From the NCBI GenBank assembly GCA_020747015.1, contig JAGTJM010000044.1, positions 203,082-267,081 of the forward strand: 64,000 nt of DNA, given 5' to 3'. The notes below the pieces were generated by a model. It was not told the origin of the DNA. It worked only from the letters and a program-made list of their open reading frames with translations, and made no database searches. The translations under genes were made by a program, and so were the position numbers. Origin of the DNA: Pyrenochaeta sp. MPI-SDFR-AT-0127 (taxonomy: Eukaryota > Ascomycota > Dothideomycetes > Pleosporales > Cucurbitariaceae). Below, one piece after another: positions 9,599 through 21,367 of this stretch. The number at the start of each line of letters is the position of its first letter. Position 1 is the stretch's first letter.

Positions 9599-10803
9599 TC
9601 AAACTATTGGTCTCTCAGAAAGCTCACGCAGTATGCGAAACAATGATCCAATAGTTTCCTCTGCAGCATCTCCTTTGCCCCACAGTCGCAAGGAGAAGCA
9701 AAACTTCTCTAGCCAGGTCCCTTGAGTCAAAGCAAACTTGGCCAATCCAGCGTTACTCTGTGTTTTGAACTTGCTAGGCAAACATAACATGGCAGGAGAC
9801 CTCCGCTCAACCGTGAACTTGTCCAACAAACCTTCTTCTTCAAGAAGCACCATGACGAGGAGATTATATATAAGTCTGTTTGAGAGTGGTATGCTGAAGT
9901 TCTCGGCTGCATGCTTCAGCTTGGAATCAACGATGATAGACAATGCAGTGCCCTGACGCTGTCCGTCTATATCCTTTCCTAATATAAGGTATTGCAGTCC
10001 CCTGATAAGTGTCCGACGCATGTTGCTGAGTTGTTGAAAGGGCGTACCCACGAGGCAGGCAGGGCAGTTGCACACAAAGCGCAACTCTCGATGACGGTCG
10101 CTACTTATCCTGCTTTCGAAAGCTGGGCTGTAACAGAATAAAATCTCTTCCCCAGCGGTAATGTCTCTGATCGCAAATCTTGTAATAAATTCATCAGGAA
10201 TGTCTGGTATCTTAGAGTTAGGCAGACACGAGTGATTGAATCTGGATTGAAGCAAGAACAGGCCATGTCCCTTATCTCGGATACCTGGGCGGCCCGGAAT
10301 CATAAACGAGTTTTCGGCAAATGCTTCTCTCATACTCAGAAATTCGGTAGTGGCGTTGTTTCTGAGACATAGGAATAGCCGTTTATGGGGCGGCGGTAGC
10401 TGCTTAAAGGCTGCCAGGATGTCTCCTTCGGTAATCATTTCGTGAGGCTTCGGGATGACGAAGAGCGGCTTCTCTTTCAAGATGATGGACCCACACGCAA
10501 TGTTTCGTGTGGCAAATGCGCCCCATCCTTTCCCTGGTGAGGGGCGCAACTCAAATGGTGCATCATCAGGAACCTTGAACATACGATAGGCTAGTTGGGT
10601 GAGCGGACGATAGGGGCTTGAGGAGGTAACTTCCTTGTTCACGTACGATGCTCTTGGTGATTCTTCTTTGGCCTCATTGCTGGTATATGGGATGATGGGC
10701 CGATGAGAATTATCTTGGTTGTGAATCGTGATTGAATGGAGTATCGTTCAATCAACATATCGGCATCGATGTCGTTTTGTGCCGCTCTGAAGCACGCGAG
10801 CAT
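9599..10803 (-). CDS. SET-domain protein (putative lysine methyltransferase)
   Basis: Two exons, 10647-10803 and 9599-10590, give 382 aa. The intron uses GTACGT..CAACTAG and joins the N-terminal segment to YRMFKVPDDAPFELR in frame; without it the first ATG would be at 10582 (313 aa). The SET domain begins with GKGWGAFATRNI, has RFNHSCLPNSK (the NHSC substrate/cofactor loop) and GEEILFCY (the catalytic-tyrosine motif), and ends with a post-SET cysteine cluster CNCPAC. Family knowledge: such proteins methylate lysines using S-adenosylmethionine; the substrate of this subfamily is unknown. Alternative starts exist at 10758 (MLIERYS). Confidence 0.85.
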
Positions 10804-11951
10804 GTCGTGCAACGTTTCGGTGTGCTGCAACCAGCAACTTCATGGAGTTGTTTTCGTACTTTGAAAAGACAAAAACGTAGGGACACCCATTAGGAACTGC
10901 TCGTTGTCCGTTCATTCAATCGTCGTTGCTGGTCGAACCCACAAGCACCGGAGAACAGTTTATATTGGAAAGGGATGTTCTTTTGTTGTAGCCAATTTGA
11001 CTTGGGAACTGTTGTTTGATATAATGTTCTTGAAGCAAGAGCTTTTCGCGCATAATGGCGCTGTGTACTTTGATCAGGGGTATTCAAAGTGCAAATGAGG
11101 AGATTAGGCACTATCAGTTGAAATATATTACAAATCCGAGTAGGTGTCGATTAGAGAGGAAATCTTTGTGTTAAAATCTGTGTGTTACATATATTGATGG
11201 AAGAATGTTGGCCTGCGTATACATTGCCGCTTGAAGAGATGTCGCCCGAGTGGTTTTTGCTATACGTTGAAAAGTGCAAAGAACTGTACGTATCGAGAGT
11301 AACACACGAGGATATGGTTTTGAAGAGCTGCAATAATACATCGCCCTGTGGGCCACATGCTGCTAGTTCCCAGATGTTTACTCATAGCTAAGTAGAAGAG
11401 GCCTAGTTTGGACAAGGCATCCTGGAAATGTTCTAAACTTTGGTAAACCATGGATTTGAAGAGAACCGGCTGGAAAGTGTTTGGGCTCTTCGGTGAAGCT
11501 GATGTATACGGTGTTTGTTGATCTTGGACTCGGTACATAATGGCAAAGCAAATCATAGGCGACTAGCCCAACGCTAGTGCTTGTCTCGGCACGGCTTGCA
11601 AACGCGCTTCATCCACGCTCCCCGTGCCTCTTCCAACGACGTCAGCCCGGAAGCTTTTACTACAGCAGCTCGCTGGCCGGACAGCCTTGCTTAGAGTTCA
11701 GCGACCGCCCAGTTCAATCCACCCCACGACCCTTTCATACTGGGTGCCCGCACACCTCCCTGCCACCCACCTGCCCCACCATCGTCTTCGAACACCTCTG
11801 CAAAGCAGCGAATTTGCGCGCGCTCCACTTACCCCCTCCCAGCGGCGCTTTTACGGACACAAACTGAAGTTCCGGCTTCTCTTCAGCTTTTGGAATACAT
11901 AGACAGCACCTAGGCTGATTGGGAGCACTTCCCGCCGCGCAGCAGCCCGCC
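10804..11951. other. Divergent promoter region between SET gene and CRM1
   Basis: No supported gene. Small frames at 10890-11111 and 11260-11556 lack family similarity. The last 350 bases are rich in C and T, as in the leader of a highly expressed gene. Confidence 0.5.
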
Positions 11952-14900
11952 ATGTCCTTGTCCGTCGAAGAGCTCGACGCCACGGTGCGCGCCTTCTATG
12001 AGGGTCGCGGCGATACAGTATGTGCTTTACGGATCCCATGCTATCACATAGGGTCAGAATATAGCTGACATATGGGTTTTCACAGCAAAAACAAGCTCAA
12101 GCTACGTTGAACCAGGTAAGCCTTGTGTAAACACAGTCGCTCTACGTCCAACCGGCTTACACCACGACAGTTCAAAGAGAACCCGGATGCATGGCTTCTT
12201 GTCGATAAGATCCTTTCAGATGCACAGTATCCGCAGACCAAATGTGAGTCGTGTTTCTTCCAGGGAGGCTAGGCTGGCACACCGCTAACTTTGAGCAGAT
12301 CTCGGGCTACAAGTTCTTGACAATGTCATTATGACAAGATGGAAGGTGCTACCTCGAGACCAGTGTCAAGGTAAGCATGGCAAGCCCCATGGACTGGCTC
12401 ACTACTGATTCAACTAGGTATCCGCCATTTCATCGTGAACTTCATTATCCAACTCTCGAACGATGACGATAGCCGCCGCACCGATCGCACGCTCCTCAAC
12501 AAGCTCAACCTGGTCCTTGTGTCCATTTTGAAGCAAGAGTGGCCTCACAACTGGCCGACTTTCATCAACGAGATTATAGCATCATGTCACAGTAGCCTGG
12601 GCCTGTGCGAGAATAACATGGTCATCCTCCGACTACTGTCCGAGGAGGTCTTCGACTATTCAGAAGAGCAGATGACATCGCAGAAGCGCAAGGACCTCAA
12701 GCAGAGCATGTGTGACGAGTTCACCTCCATCTATCAGCTCTGCTCAGAGGTATTACGAACCGCTACCGAGGCTTCTCTTATCAAGGCGACCCTGGAGACA
12801 CTACTGCGCTTCCTCAACTGGATCCCTCTTGGCTACATCTTCGAGACCCCTCCCAGCGGCCAGAGCCTTATCGAAACCCTACGAAGCCGGTTTCTCGAAG
12901 TGCCCGACTTCCGTAACATCACCTTGAAGTGCCTGACAGAGATTGCGGGCCTTCATACAGAGCCTGCTTATGATGACAAGCTTGTCGAGATGTTCACAGA
13001 AACGCTGACCGCAATATCGAAGATTATCCCTCTCTCGCTGGATTTGAAGAGCACATACTCGTCGAGTAATGGCCGAGACCAAGAGTTCGTGCTCAACCTT
13101 GCACTGTTCCTCACCAACTTCTTCACCATGCACTTGAATGTCATCGAGAATTTAATGAACAGGGATTTCCTCACGCATGGTCATTTCTACCTCATCCGCA
13201 TAAGTCAGATCGACGACCGTGAAATTTTCAAAATCTGCCTGGAGTACTGGACAAAGCTTGTTTCCGAGCTCTACGATGAGATGCAAGCACTCCCAATCAC
13301 AGATATGAACCCTCTGCTAAATATGGGTATCCCCGGAAACGGTGCCCGTGAGTTGGCGAATTACCCATTACGCAAAAACAAATATACAGAGATTCTGTCC
13401 AATCTTCGAACAGTTATGATTGAAAAGATGGTCAGGCCCGAAGAAGTTCTCATTGTTGAGAATGATGAGGGCGAGATCGTCCGCGAATTCGTCAAAGAGA
13501 GCGACACAATTCAGCTTTACAAGTCTACCCGCGAATGCCTAGTCTTCCTCACACACTTGGACGTAAATGACACGGAACAAATCATGTCCGAGAAACTCGC
13601 GCGCCAAGTTGATGGTTCCGAGTGGTCGTGGGCCAATTGTAATACCCTTTGCTGGGCCATCGGATCTATCTCTGGCGCCATGAACGAAGAAACGGAGAAG
13701 CGATTCCTCGTCACCGTCATCAAGGACCTCCTAGGCCTCACCGAGATGAAGCGAGGAAAAGACAATAAGGCTGTCGTTGCTAGCAACATTATGTACATTG
13801 TCGGCCAATACCCCCGATTCCTCAAGGCCCACTGGAAGTTCCTAAAAACAGTAGTCAATAAACTTTTCGAATTCATGCACGAGACGCATGAGGGCGTTCA
13901 AGATATGGCTTGCGATACCTTCATTAAGATCGCGAACAAGTGCCGACGGCACTTTGTTGCACTTCAACCTGGCGAGACAGAGCCGTTCATTGACGAGATT
14001 GTACGCAATTTAAGGAAAATTACTGCGGACCTCTCGCCTCAGCAAGTCCATACATTCTACGAGGCTTGCGGATACATGATCAGTGCTCAAGGACAGAAGA
14101 GCATGCAGGAGCGCTTGATTCATGATTTAATGGCTTTGCCTAACTCTGCTGTAAGTGTTTCACGCACAAAGGACTATAGATCATGCTAATACAGATGCAG
14201 TGGGACAGTATCATCAGCCAGGCGAATCAGAACCCAGCCTGCCTGCAGGACTCCGAAGTCATCAAGATCGTCGGCAACATCATGAAGACAAATGTCGCAG
14301 CATGCGGTTCTATTGGATCCTACTTCTACCCCCAGATCGGCCGGATATACTTCGACATGCTAACGATGTATCGGGCAAGCTCACAGTTGATCGATGAAGC
14401 TGTGCAGCGAGAAGGTGAGCAGAACTTCACTTCAATGGAGTCTACCTACTGACAATTGTAGGCAACATTGCAACAAAGATGCCGAAAGTCCGTGGCCTCC
14501 GCACAATCAAGAAAGAGATCCTGAAGCTTATCAACACATATGTTGAAAAAGCTGATGACTTGGAGATGATCCATAACAACATCGTGCCCAAGCTGCTCGA
14601 AGCGGTTTTGATTGATTACAAGAATAATGTACCTGATGCGCGCGAGGCAGAAGTGCTGAATGTCATGACCACGATCATCAACAAGCTACATGTACGTTGG
14701 AGACCTAACCTGAGCAAGCACATGGTTGGACTCGCTCAGCCGCCACCAGAACAGCCGCTGACCATTCTACAGAGCATGATGGAAGACCAGATTATCAATA
14801 TTATGGACAGCGTCTTCGAGTGCACGCTAGACATGATCAACAAGGACTTCTCAGAGTACCCAGAGCATCGTGTGGAATTCTTCAAGTTGCTCCGTACGAT

Positions 14901-15611
14901 CAACCTTCGCTGTTTCCCTGCACTACTAAGACTGGACGCACGATCGTTCAAGTTCGTCATTGACTCATGCATGTGGGCCAGCAAGCACGACAATCGAGAA
15001 GTCGAGAGTGCGGGCCTATCCATGTGTTTTGAGCTGGTTTCTAACATGTCCGATACCGACGAACAGACATGCAATGCCTTCTTTCAGACATTCTTCACAA
15101 CCATTTTGCAGGACGTCTTCTTTGTCGTTACTGACAGTGACCACAAGGCTGGTTTCAAATCTCAGTCGATGCTACTGGCGAAGATGTTCTGGCTTGTCGA
15201 TTCAGACAAGCTTCGAGGCCCAATCTATACTTCACCGGATATGGCAGCTGCGGGTACACCAAACCGCGAGTTCCTACGGAATTTTGTCGGTAACTTATTA
15301 GCGACTGCATTTCCCAACCTTCAGACGTATGTGTTATCCTGTCATATGATGATAATTTACTAACCAGATGTAGTGCCCAAATCGCATCATTCATTGATGG
15401 ACTCTTTGCCACTAATTCCGACTTGAACCGGTTCAAGGTCATCTTACGAGACTTCCTCATCTCTCTGAAGGAATTTTCTGGCGATAACGCTGAGCTCTTT
15501 GCCGAAGAACGTGAGAACGCAGCGAAGACAGCCAAGGAGCAAGAGCGTGAACGAGCCATGAAGGTCGGCGGTCTTCTGAAGCCATCAGAGATGGATGATG
15601 ATGAGTTGTGA
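11952..15611 (+). CDS. crm1: Exportin-1 / CRM1, nuclear export receptor
   Basis: Eight exons: 11952-12017, 12086-12115, 12171-12243, 12299-12370, 12418-14150, 14201-14414, 14462-15326, 15374-15611; 1096 aa, the usual length (yeast Crm1 1084). CRM1 carries proteins with leucine-rich export signals, and some RNPs, out of the nucleus with Ran-GTP. Seen in the sequence: the importin-beta N-terminal repeat with EWPHNWPTFI, the CRIME-like central region, and the strongly conserved cargo-groove segment NTLCWAIGSISGAM ... KRGKDNKAVVASNIMYIVG ... HETHEGVQDMACDTF. The residue equivalent to human Cys528 (target of leptomycin B) is Thr522 (codon 13740-13742, in GLTEMKRGKD). The C-terminus is acidic (MDDDEL). 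Splice junctions all preserve the family alignment. Confidence 0.97.
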
Positions 15612-17094
15612 CTCGATGTGGAGTTGGACGCAAACGTTGCGACGCGCACACCTTATGATGCTCGAGCCGCCCTAAACGAAGCATACCATAAACAATGTTC
15701 GAATGATCTGGATGGATGGGATGTCTATGGCCTATGAAGTGTTGAGTTGGTGGTGGTGGTGGTGCTGGGTTGGATTGGAGCATACAACCGTTACGCATCT
15801 GAGAGTTCAAGGAAAGGGATGGTTTGTTCAAGCGGTCTCATACCCCATAGACCTCTCGGCTCTTCATTTGATGCATGGATACATAACTGGCATGGAGGTC
15901 ACCTGGCTTGGCTTACAGACAAAAAGGACATAAGGTTGTAGGAGAGCAGCCTGCCAGTTGCGCCTCGATGGCGAAGAATAGATATGATACACACACTCGT
16001 CTACTTACCATGACTTTATATATTGCCTGTGCTGACATTGACGAAATAAGCATCTCCATACGTTTCTTTGACTGTGCCGTTCCATTATGATGCACACGCG
16101 ACTATGCCCATCTAAATATGGGCCAAGGTGGTGTTCTTATGCAAAATGACGAGATCCTGCCGGCACTGCCTGTTCTTTCCGAAAACATTCCTAGTGATCC
16201 TTTGGACCCACTTGTCCACAATCTCTGGGTTAAGCGCGTAGTTGCAATTAAGCTATTCGAACAATGGTGGTCCGCTCTATCATGCGCGTGCGATCCTCAT
16301 GCTGTGCATCCTGCGATAGCGTAGTTCAATCCTTACCGGGTAAGATTCCTAGAAGAGGCTAGCAACTGCCTCTTCAAGCGTTGTTTAGCTTTACGTAATT
16401 GACGCACGGTGTCGGTTGCCGTCGTCCACAACGCTGAAACCTTTCGATTGGGCGTTTTTTCAGCCTTCACAGCACCCCAGCACAGCTAAGGTTCGGCAGA
16501 ATACCCGCATGCTACGCTGGCCCTGTTCCCTGCTATCGACCTAACGTTTTCTGTACGTGAGCTGGTCCTGAACCCGTGGCGGCTATACGGCCTCTCATTC
16601 GTTAGATTACTTCATTGTCTCAACGACAGACATGGGCACTCTGCTCTTCTGCCAGTGTATGCACAGTCTCGTGGCCCTCTTGCAATGACCCGCGGCATCT
16701 CTACGATGTCTAAGCCCCTCATTCGGCATCTCCTAAAACTCTGCTAATTCTTTGTCTGGCCCAGGTCCAAGCGAGCCTCTGGATTAATCCGTCCACTACA
16801 GGGGAGCACCAGCTGCGACCTGGTGTGTGGCTTCATTCCTCGACACTTCTTTCAACTACGCACGTCCATTCTTTACGGCTGCCACCCCCGAGGAGCCTCA
16901 CCTTGTTTTGTTACTTTTTCCTTGTCTTCGCCAAATAGCCGCCTGCTAACGACTGCACACTTGTCGTTGTGGGACCTGTATGGTTAGATCTGTGCAGCAC
17001 CTCAGACCAGGATCTGTCACGGGGCGCATCCATTGCGCATTGCCGTTAAGGCTTCGAAAGGACCACTGTTCAGTTCTTTCTTACTACTAGCACA
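15612..17094. other. Intergenic stretch and PHO81 leader
   Basis: No convincing gene. A 68-codon frame at 16118-16324 shows no family similarity. A short GGT/GTG repeat lies near 15748-15766. From about 16400 the sequence is pyrimidine-rich and is probably promoter and leader of PHO81. Confidence 0.5.
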
Positions 17095-20000
17095 ATGTAC
17101 GTCTCACACTCATATGGAGACTCTTCAGCCCCGCCCGCTTGTGATCTTGAGGAAGACACCCTCATCGACAAGCCTTGCATCCAAAGATGACACCACTGAC
17201 TCAGCACGTTTCTCCAGGAAGTTCGGCAAGCATATCCAAAAACGGCAACTGGAGATTCCAGAATACGCCGCCAGCTTTGTAGACTACAAAGCGCTCAAGA
17301 AGGTGACCATCCCTCCCCAGCCATTATTGTAGGACGCGACTGATTGCGACTTGTAGCTCATCAAAAAACTTAGCGCTACTCCAGTGATACTACCGCAGAG
17401 TGAGGGCAATCATGGGCATGAATCACTGGACCCACAAACTTCCTTACAGGCAAACAAGGCCACCTTCTTTTTCCGAGTGGTATGCACCTAGTATGCGGAA
17501 TACAAAAATCATCTCTTACGTAGGATATAGGAACGTGAACTAGAAAAAGTCAACACCTTCTACTTGCAAAAGGAGGCCGAGGTAAGATTACCTTAGCCGT
17601 ATGTCACTAGATGCTTATCCTGAATGCAGTTGCGCCTACGCCTGGCAAGTCTTCTCGACAAGAAGAGGGTCATGCAACAGCATCCGCAATCTGTCTCAAA
17701 GACGTCCTCTCGGTATATTGCCCTTGAAGAAGGACTAAAACAGTTTAGCATGGACCTTAATAAGCTTGAGGTGATTGGTCCACACTCTTTATGCGTTGTG
17801 AAACTAATTGAACCCAGCAATTTGTTGAGGTGAACGAAACCGCGTTCTCTAAAATACTGAAGAAGGTTTGACATACCCCTTGCTACTCTCACTGCTACTT
17901 GGCTAACTTTTCCAGTGGGACAAAACCTCAAAAGTTGGCTGCCACCCCCTTTCGCGTATGGTAATAATAGCTGACATCCATGCTAGTCAAGAGAAAAACA
18001 ACTCTACCTCTCTCGAGCCGTTGAGGTTCAGCCATGTTTTAATCGTGAAGTCATTAGTAGTCTGTCGGACCAAGCTACTCAGGCAATTCTAGATTTCTCT
18101 GGATGGGCTGAAGGAGAAGGAGTGCAAGCGCCTCATCCAACTGCCGAGTCCCGAATCTCCGAACCTGCGTTCGAAGCAAAGCTCCAACTCGATAATCAAT
18201 TTGTCCAAGCCATAAATACCGCCAACAAAGGCAAAATTGAGGAATGCCTTGCCCGCTTATCGACCCTTCCTGACGCACGCGACCACGTCTCTAGAGCTTT
18301 CCTTAGTACCGTTGCGGAAGCACCAGAGGAAGCTTTAAAAATCCTACTCGATTCAAATTTGGTCAATCTTGAACAGGAGGACGAGATTAATGAGAGAAAC
18401 TGTCTCCACAAATCTGCCATCAGCGGACGGCTTGAAGTACTCAAGCTCGGACTATCTAACAAAGTAGACGTGCATGCAACTGACGTGTACGGTCGGATAC
18501 CGTTACACTACGCTTGTATGCATGGACACGTGGAGATTGTGCAAGAACTCATCAATGCAGCCCCAGAAACGGTGAATTTTCGGGATCAAGATAGCTTTAC
18601 TCCTTTGATACACGCCATCGTACGCTCGCAACTCTTCTGTGTAGAGACCCTTCTCTCACGAGGAGCCGACCTAAGTCGTTTGGGCCCCGGAGAACATGTT
18701 CCACTCAATCTTGCATGCCAATATGCATCACTCGAAATCCTAGAGCTACTCCTCCAAAGATCGGCTGAGATGCTTTCAGATGCCGAGGGACTGTTCCCGC
18801 AGCATCTCGTAGCGAGGTCTGGTAAGACGCCACAGTCGCTACTCTTGCTCCAAAAGTATGGCGCCAATCTAGATCAGCCGGACAAACTCTATCAATGGAC
18901 GCCTCTCTTCCACGCCGCAAGTGAGGGGCATGTGGAATGCCTCCAAACGCTGCTTCAATGCGGTGTCGATGTGGATATCATCGACGAGAAAGGATTGTCT
19001 GCTATGTACTACGCGACGTGGGAAGGCCACCTCGAGTGCATGCGGCTGCTTGCCTCGGTAGGACGTGGAGTTGGTTTGATGACCCAGAAACAGGTCTCTC
19101 CTCACATCCCCTCTCAGATCCCAAACTCAATACCTGCGTCAATGGATATAGAGGGAGACCCAGATGGTATACCGGAGTTCATCCTACCCCCGCCGATCAT
19201 CCCATTTCGACGATATGGACACAACTTCCTAGATACGAAGACTTTCGTGGTCATCAGCTTCGAAAAAGTTGGTAAAGAGGCGATACGGTTTTTCGACGAG
19301 TCCAAGTATCCCGCGGCAAGGCTTACGATCTCCTCGAAAAGTTCTGATCTCATACCACGAAACGTTATCCTACCAATACAAGATGAATTTAAGGTTATAT
19401 CATTCCAGATTGAGAATATCGACAACTTCTCTATCGACTTCGACATTTACCCCACCATCGGTTCAAAGGTTATTGCACGCAGTGTAGCTTCTTCGAAAGT
19501 CTTCACGGAGCGATCAAAGAGTACAGGACGATGGCATCTGGAGCTATTTGACCCAAGGCTTCGAGCTATTGGCCGAATCACTTTTGATTTTCAGGTCGTT
19601 AAGCCGTTCCACGGCATCCCCTTGGAGATCACTCATTTTGCTACGTATTGGAAAGCCACTAGTCAACTCGACTCACAACCTCATACTCTCATCACTGGCT
19701 CGAGTCTGTCTGGAGAATACGTACGCTTGTTTGTGCAGCTAACAGCCGACGGCATACCAGTGCTACACCCGAGATGGAAAATCGATTACCAAGGCCTTGA
19801 AGTGCCTGTCAATATCCTTACGTATGCTCAATTTGCAGCGATTGGCGCGCACCAAAATGCCGCGAACGCTGCTCAGCTTGCTGCTGGATTGACGAATGCT
19901 ACCTCAAACGACATACCTACCATCTACCAGGCTATGGCTTCTTCTTTTATCACACTAAAGGATGCTTTGGCGCTTTTGCCCGCTCACATCCATGTAGAAC

Positions 20001-20696
20001 TACATGTCCTCTTCCCGTCGCGAATAGAAGAGGAGCGTCTTAAGCTTGGTCCCACACAAGACATGAATGCTTTCGCAGACAAGATACTGTCAGTGGTTTT
20101 TGAACACGCACGTGTTTTAAGAGAGCAGGGAGCAGGAGAAATTGATGGAACGTTACGGAGCGTCTTGTTCAGCTCCTTCAATCAAGACATCTGCACCGTG
20201 ATCAACTGGAAGCAGCCCAACTGTAAGATTATCATGAGGATCTTCACTGATTACCGATACTGACTCTAGAGTAGATCCAGTACTCCTCTGCAACGAACTC
20301 GGCGCAGATAGCTCCCAGTCTCCTTCTGGCAATACACATACTGTTCAAAGCAGTGGCCGCACCACGATCTCTGTGAAAGAGGCAGTTCAAATCGCGAGAG
20401 ACAACAATTTCATGGGCTTGATTTGCAGCTCTCGTCTACTAGTAGGTGTCTTGCACAGTTTTTTCGCACTATATATAATGTTAACATCCGAAAAGGATCT
20501 CGCACCTGCCCTCATTGAATCGATTAAAACTGCCGGCCTCGTCCTTGTTACCGACATCACAGACTCAGCTGCAGAAGGTACCGGTCGGGCCAACTTACAT
20601 GTCGCAGCCCCTCGGCGACAAACAACACCAGACGGTGTCGATGGTTATCTTAGAGGAAACGGCGTTCTCTGTTTCAACGAGACTGTCGACATGTAG
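17095..20696 (+). CDS. PHO81: PHO81/NUC-2-type SPX-ankyrin-GDPD-like CDK inhibitor
   Basis: Ten exons: 17095-17096, 17218-17302, 17357-17479, 17531-17581, 17630-17770, 17818-17865, 17916-17933, 17987-20222, 20275-20441, 20496-20696; 1023 aa. In the family this protein inhibits the Pho80-Pho85 cyclin-CDK under phosphate starvation. Order: SPX domain (starts MKFGKHIQKRQ, later ANKATFFFRVERELEKVNTF and KILKKWDKTSK), ankyrin repeats at about residues 290-510 (GRIPLHYACMHGHVE, LSAMYYATWEGHLE), and a C-terminal glycerophosphodiesterase-like domain. That domain is degenerate: around residues 723-750 it reads GEYVRLFVQLTADG where an active enzyme has an E-x-D pair, so it should not be catalytic. The start codon is split, AT|G, by a 121-nt intron. 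If unspliced, an in-frame upstream ATG would give a longer N-terminus. Exon 7 is only 18 nt, and the donor after it is GTTGGC. Confidence 0.93.
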
Positions 20697-21367
20697 TACT
20701 AGGAACAGTCCGTCGGTGGAGATCTTGGTGCTAAAGTGGCTTGCCGAGCTCGGTTACCAAGCGATATGGACGGCCATCCAGATTAGGAGACTGTACCCAA
20801 ATGATCGCGCTCTGAACAGTCCAATGCTCCAAGCTTGCAAACGAAACAAGACGAGGAGAAAAGGCGGTGCCATGGCGTAGAATGGAGGTATTATGACATG
20901 GTGTTGCGACACTGTAGATGGATGTAGAGGATTACGAGGGAGGTTAACATGGTAATTGTGCTTTTGATCAGAACCATATGTGATAGACGGTTCTCATACA
21001 AGCCATAGTACCAGTGAGCAAAGTTATCGAGTCTGTATTGTTGGGACCCAGATCACTGCCGAACATAGTCAGGAAAATTCCAAAAATCAAGAGTCGATCG
21101 ATGCTGCATAGAAAAACAAAAATTGTGATTATTAGGTCACTAGAAATCGTTTGCGTAACGGGCAGTCTTGATCATGCCTGCATTAAGGACAGGGTTGAGC
21201 TTCTACGGCGTTCCGATTTGCGCTAAGCCTACTCGAAAAAATGTCGGACGACATTACGGCGATTTGTCGATCGCCTCCACGCCTCCCGCTGTTCTTTTTC
21301 TCGTCTCTGTTCCATACTGCAGTATGCGCCTTGAATTCGCCAATCCAACTGTAAACATGTCCGCATA
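20697..21367. other. Intergenic stretch between PHO81 and MCP2
   Basis: Tandem gene spacer with the PHO81 3' end and MCP2 promoter. Short shadow frames only. Confidence 0.5.

Noticed and set aside
16118..16324. Small frame MGQGGVLMQ...
   Set aside because: No similarity, signal or conserved feature; likely chance.
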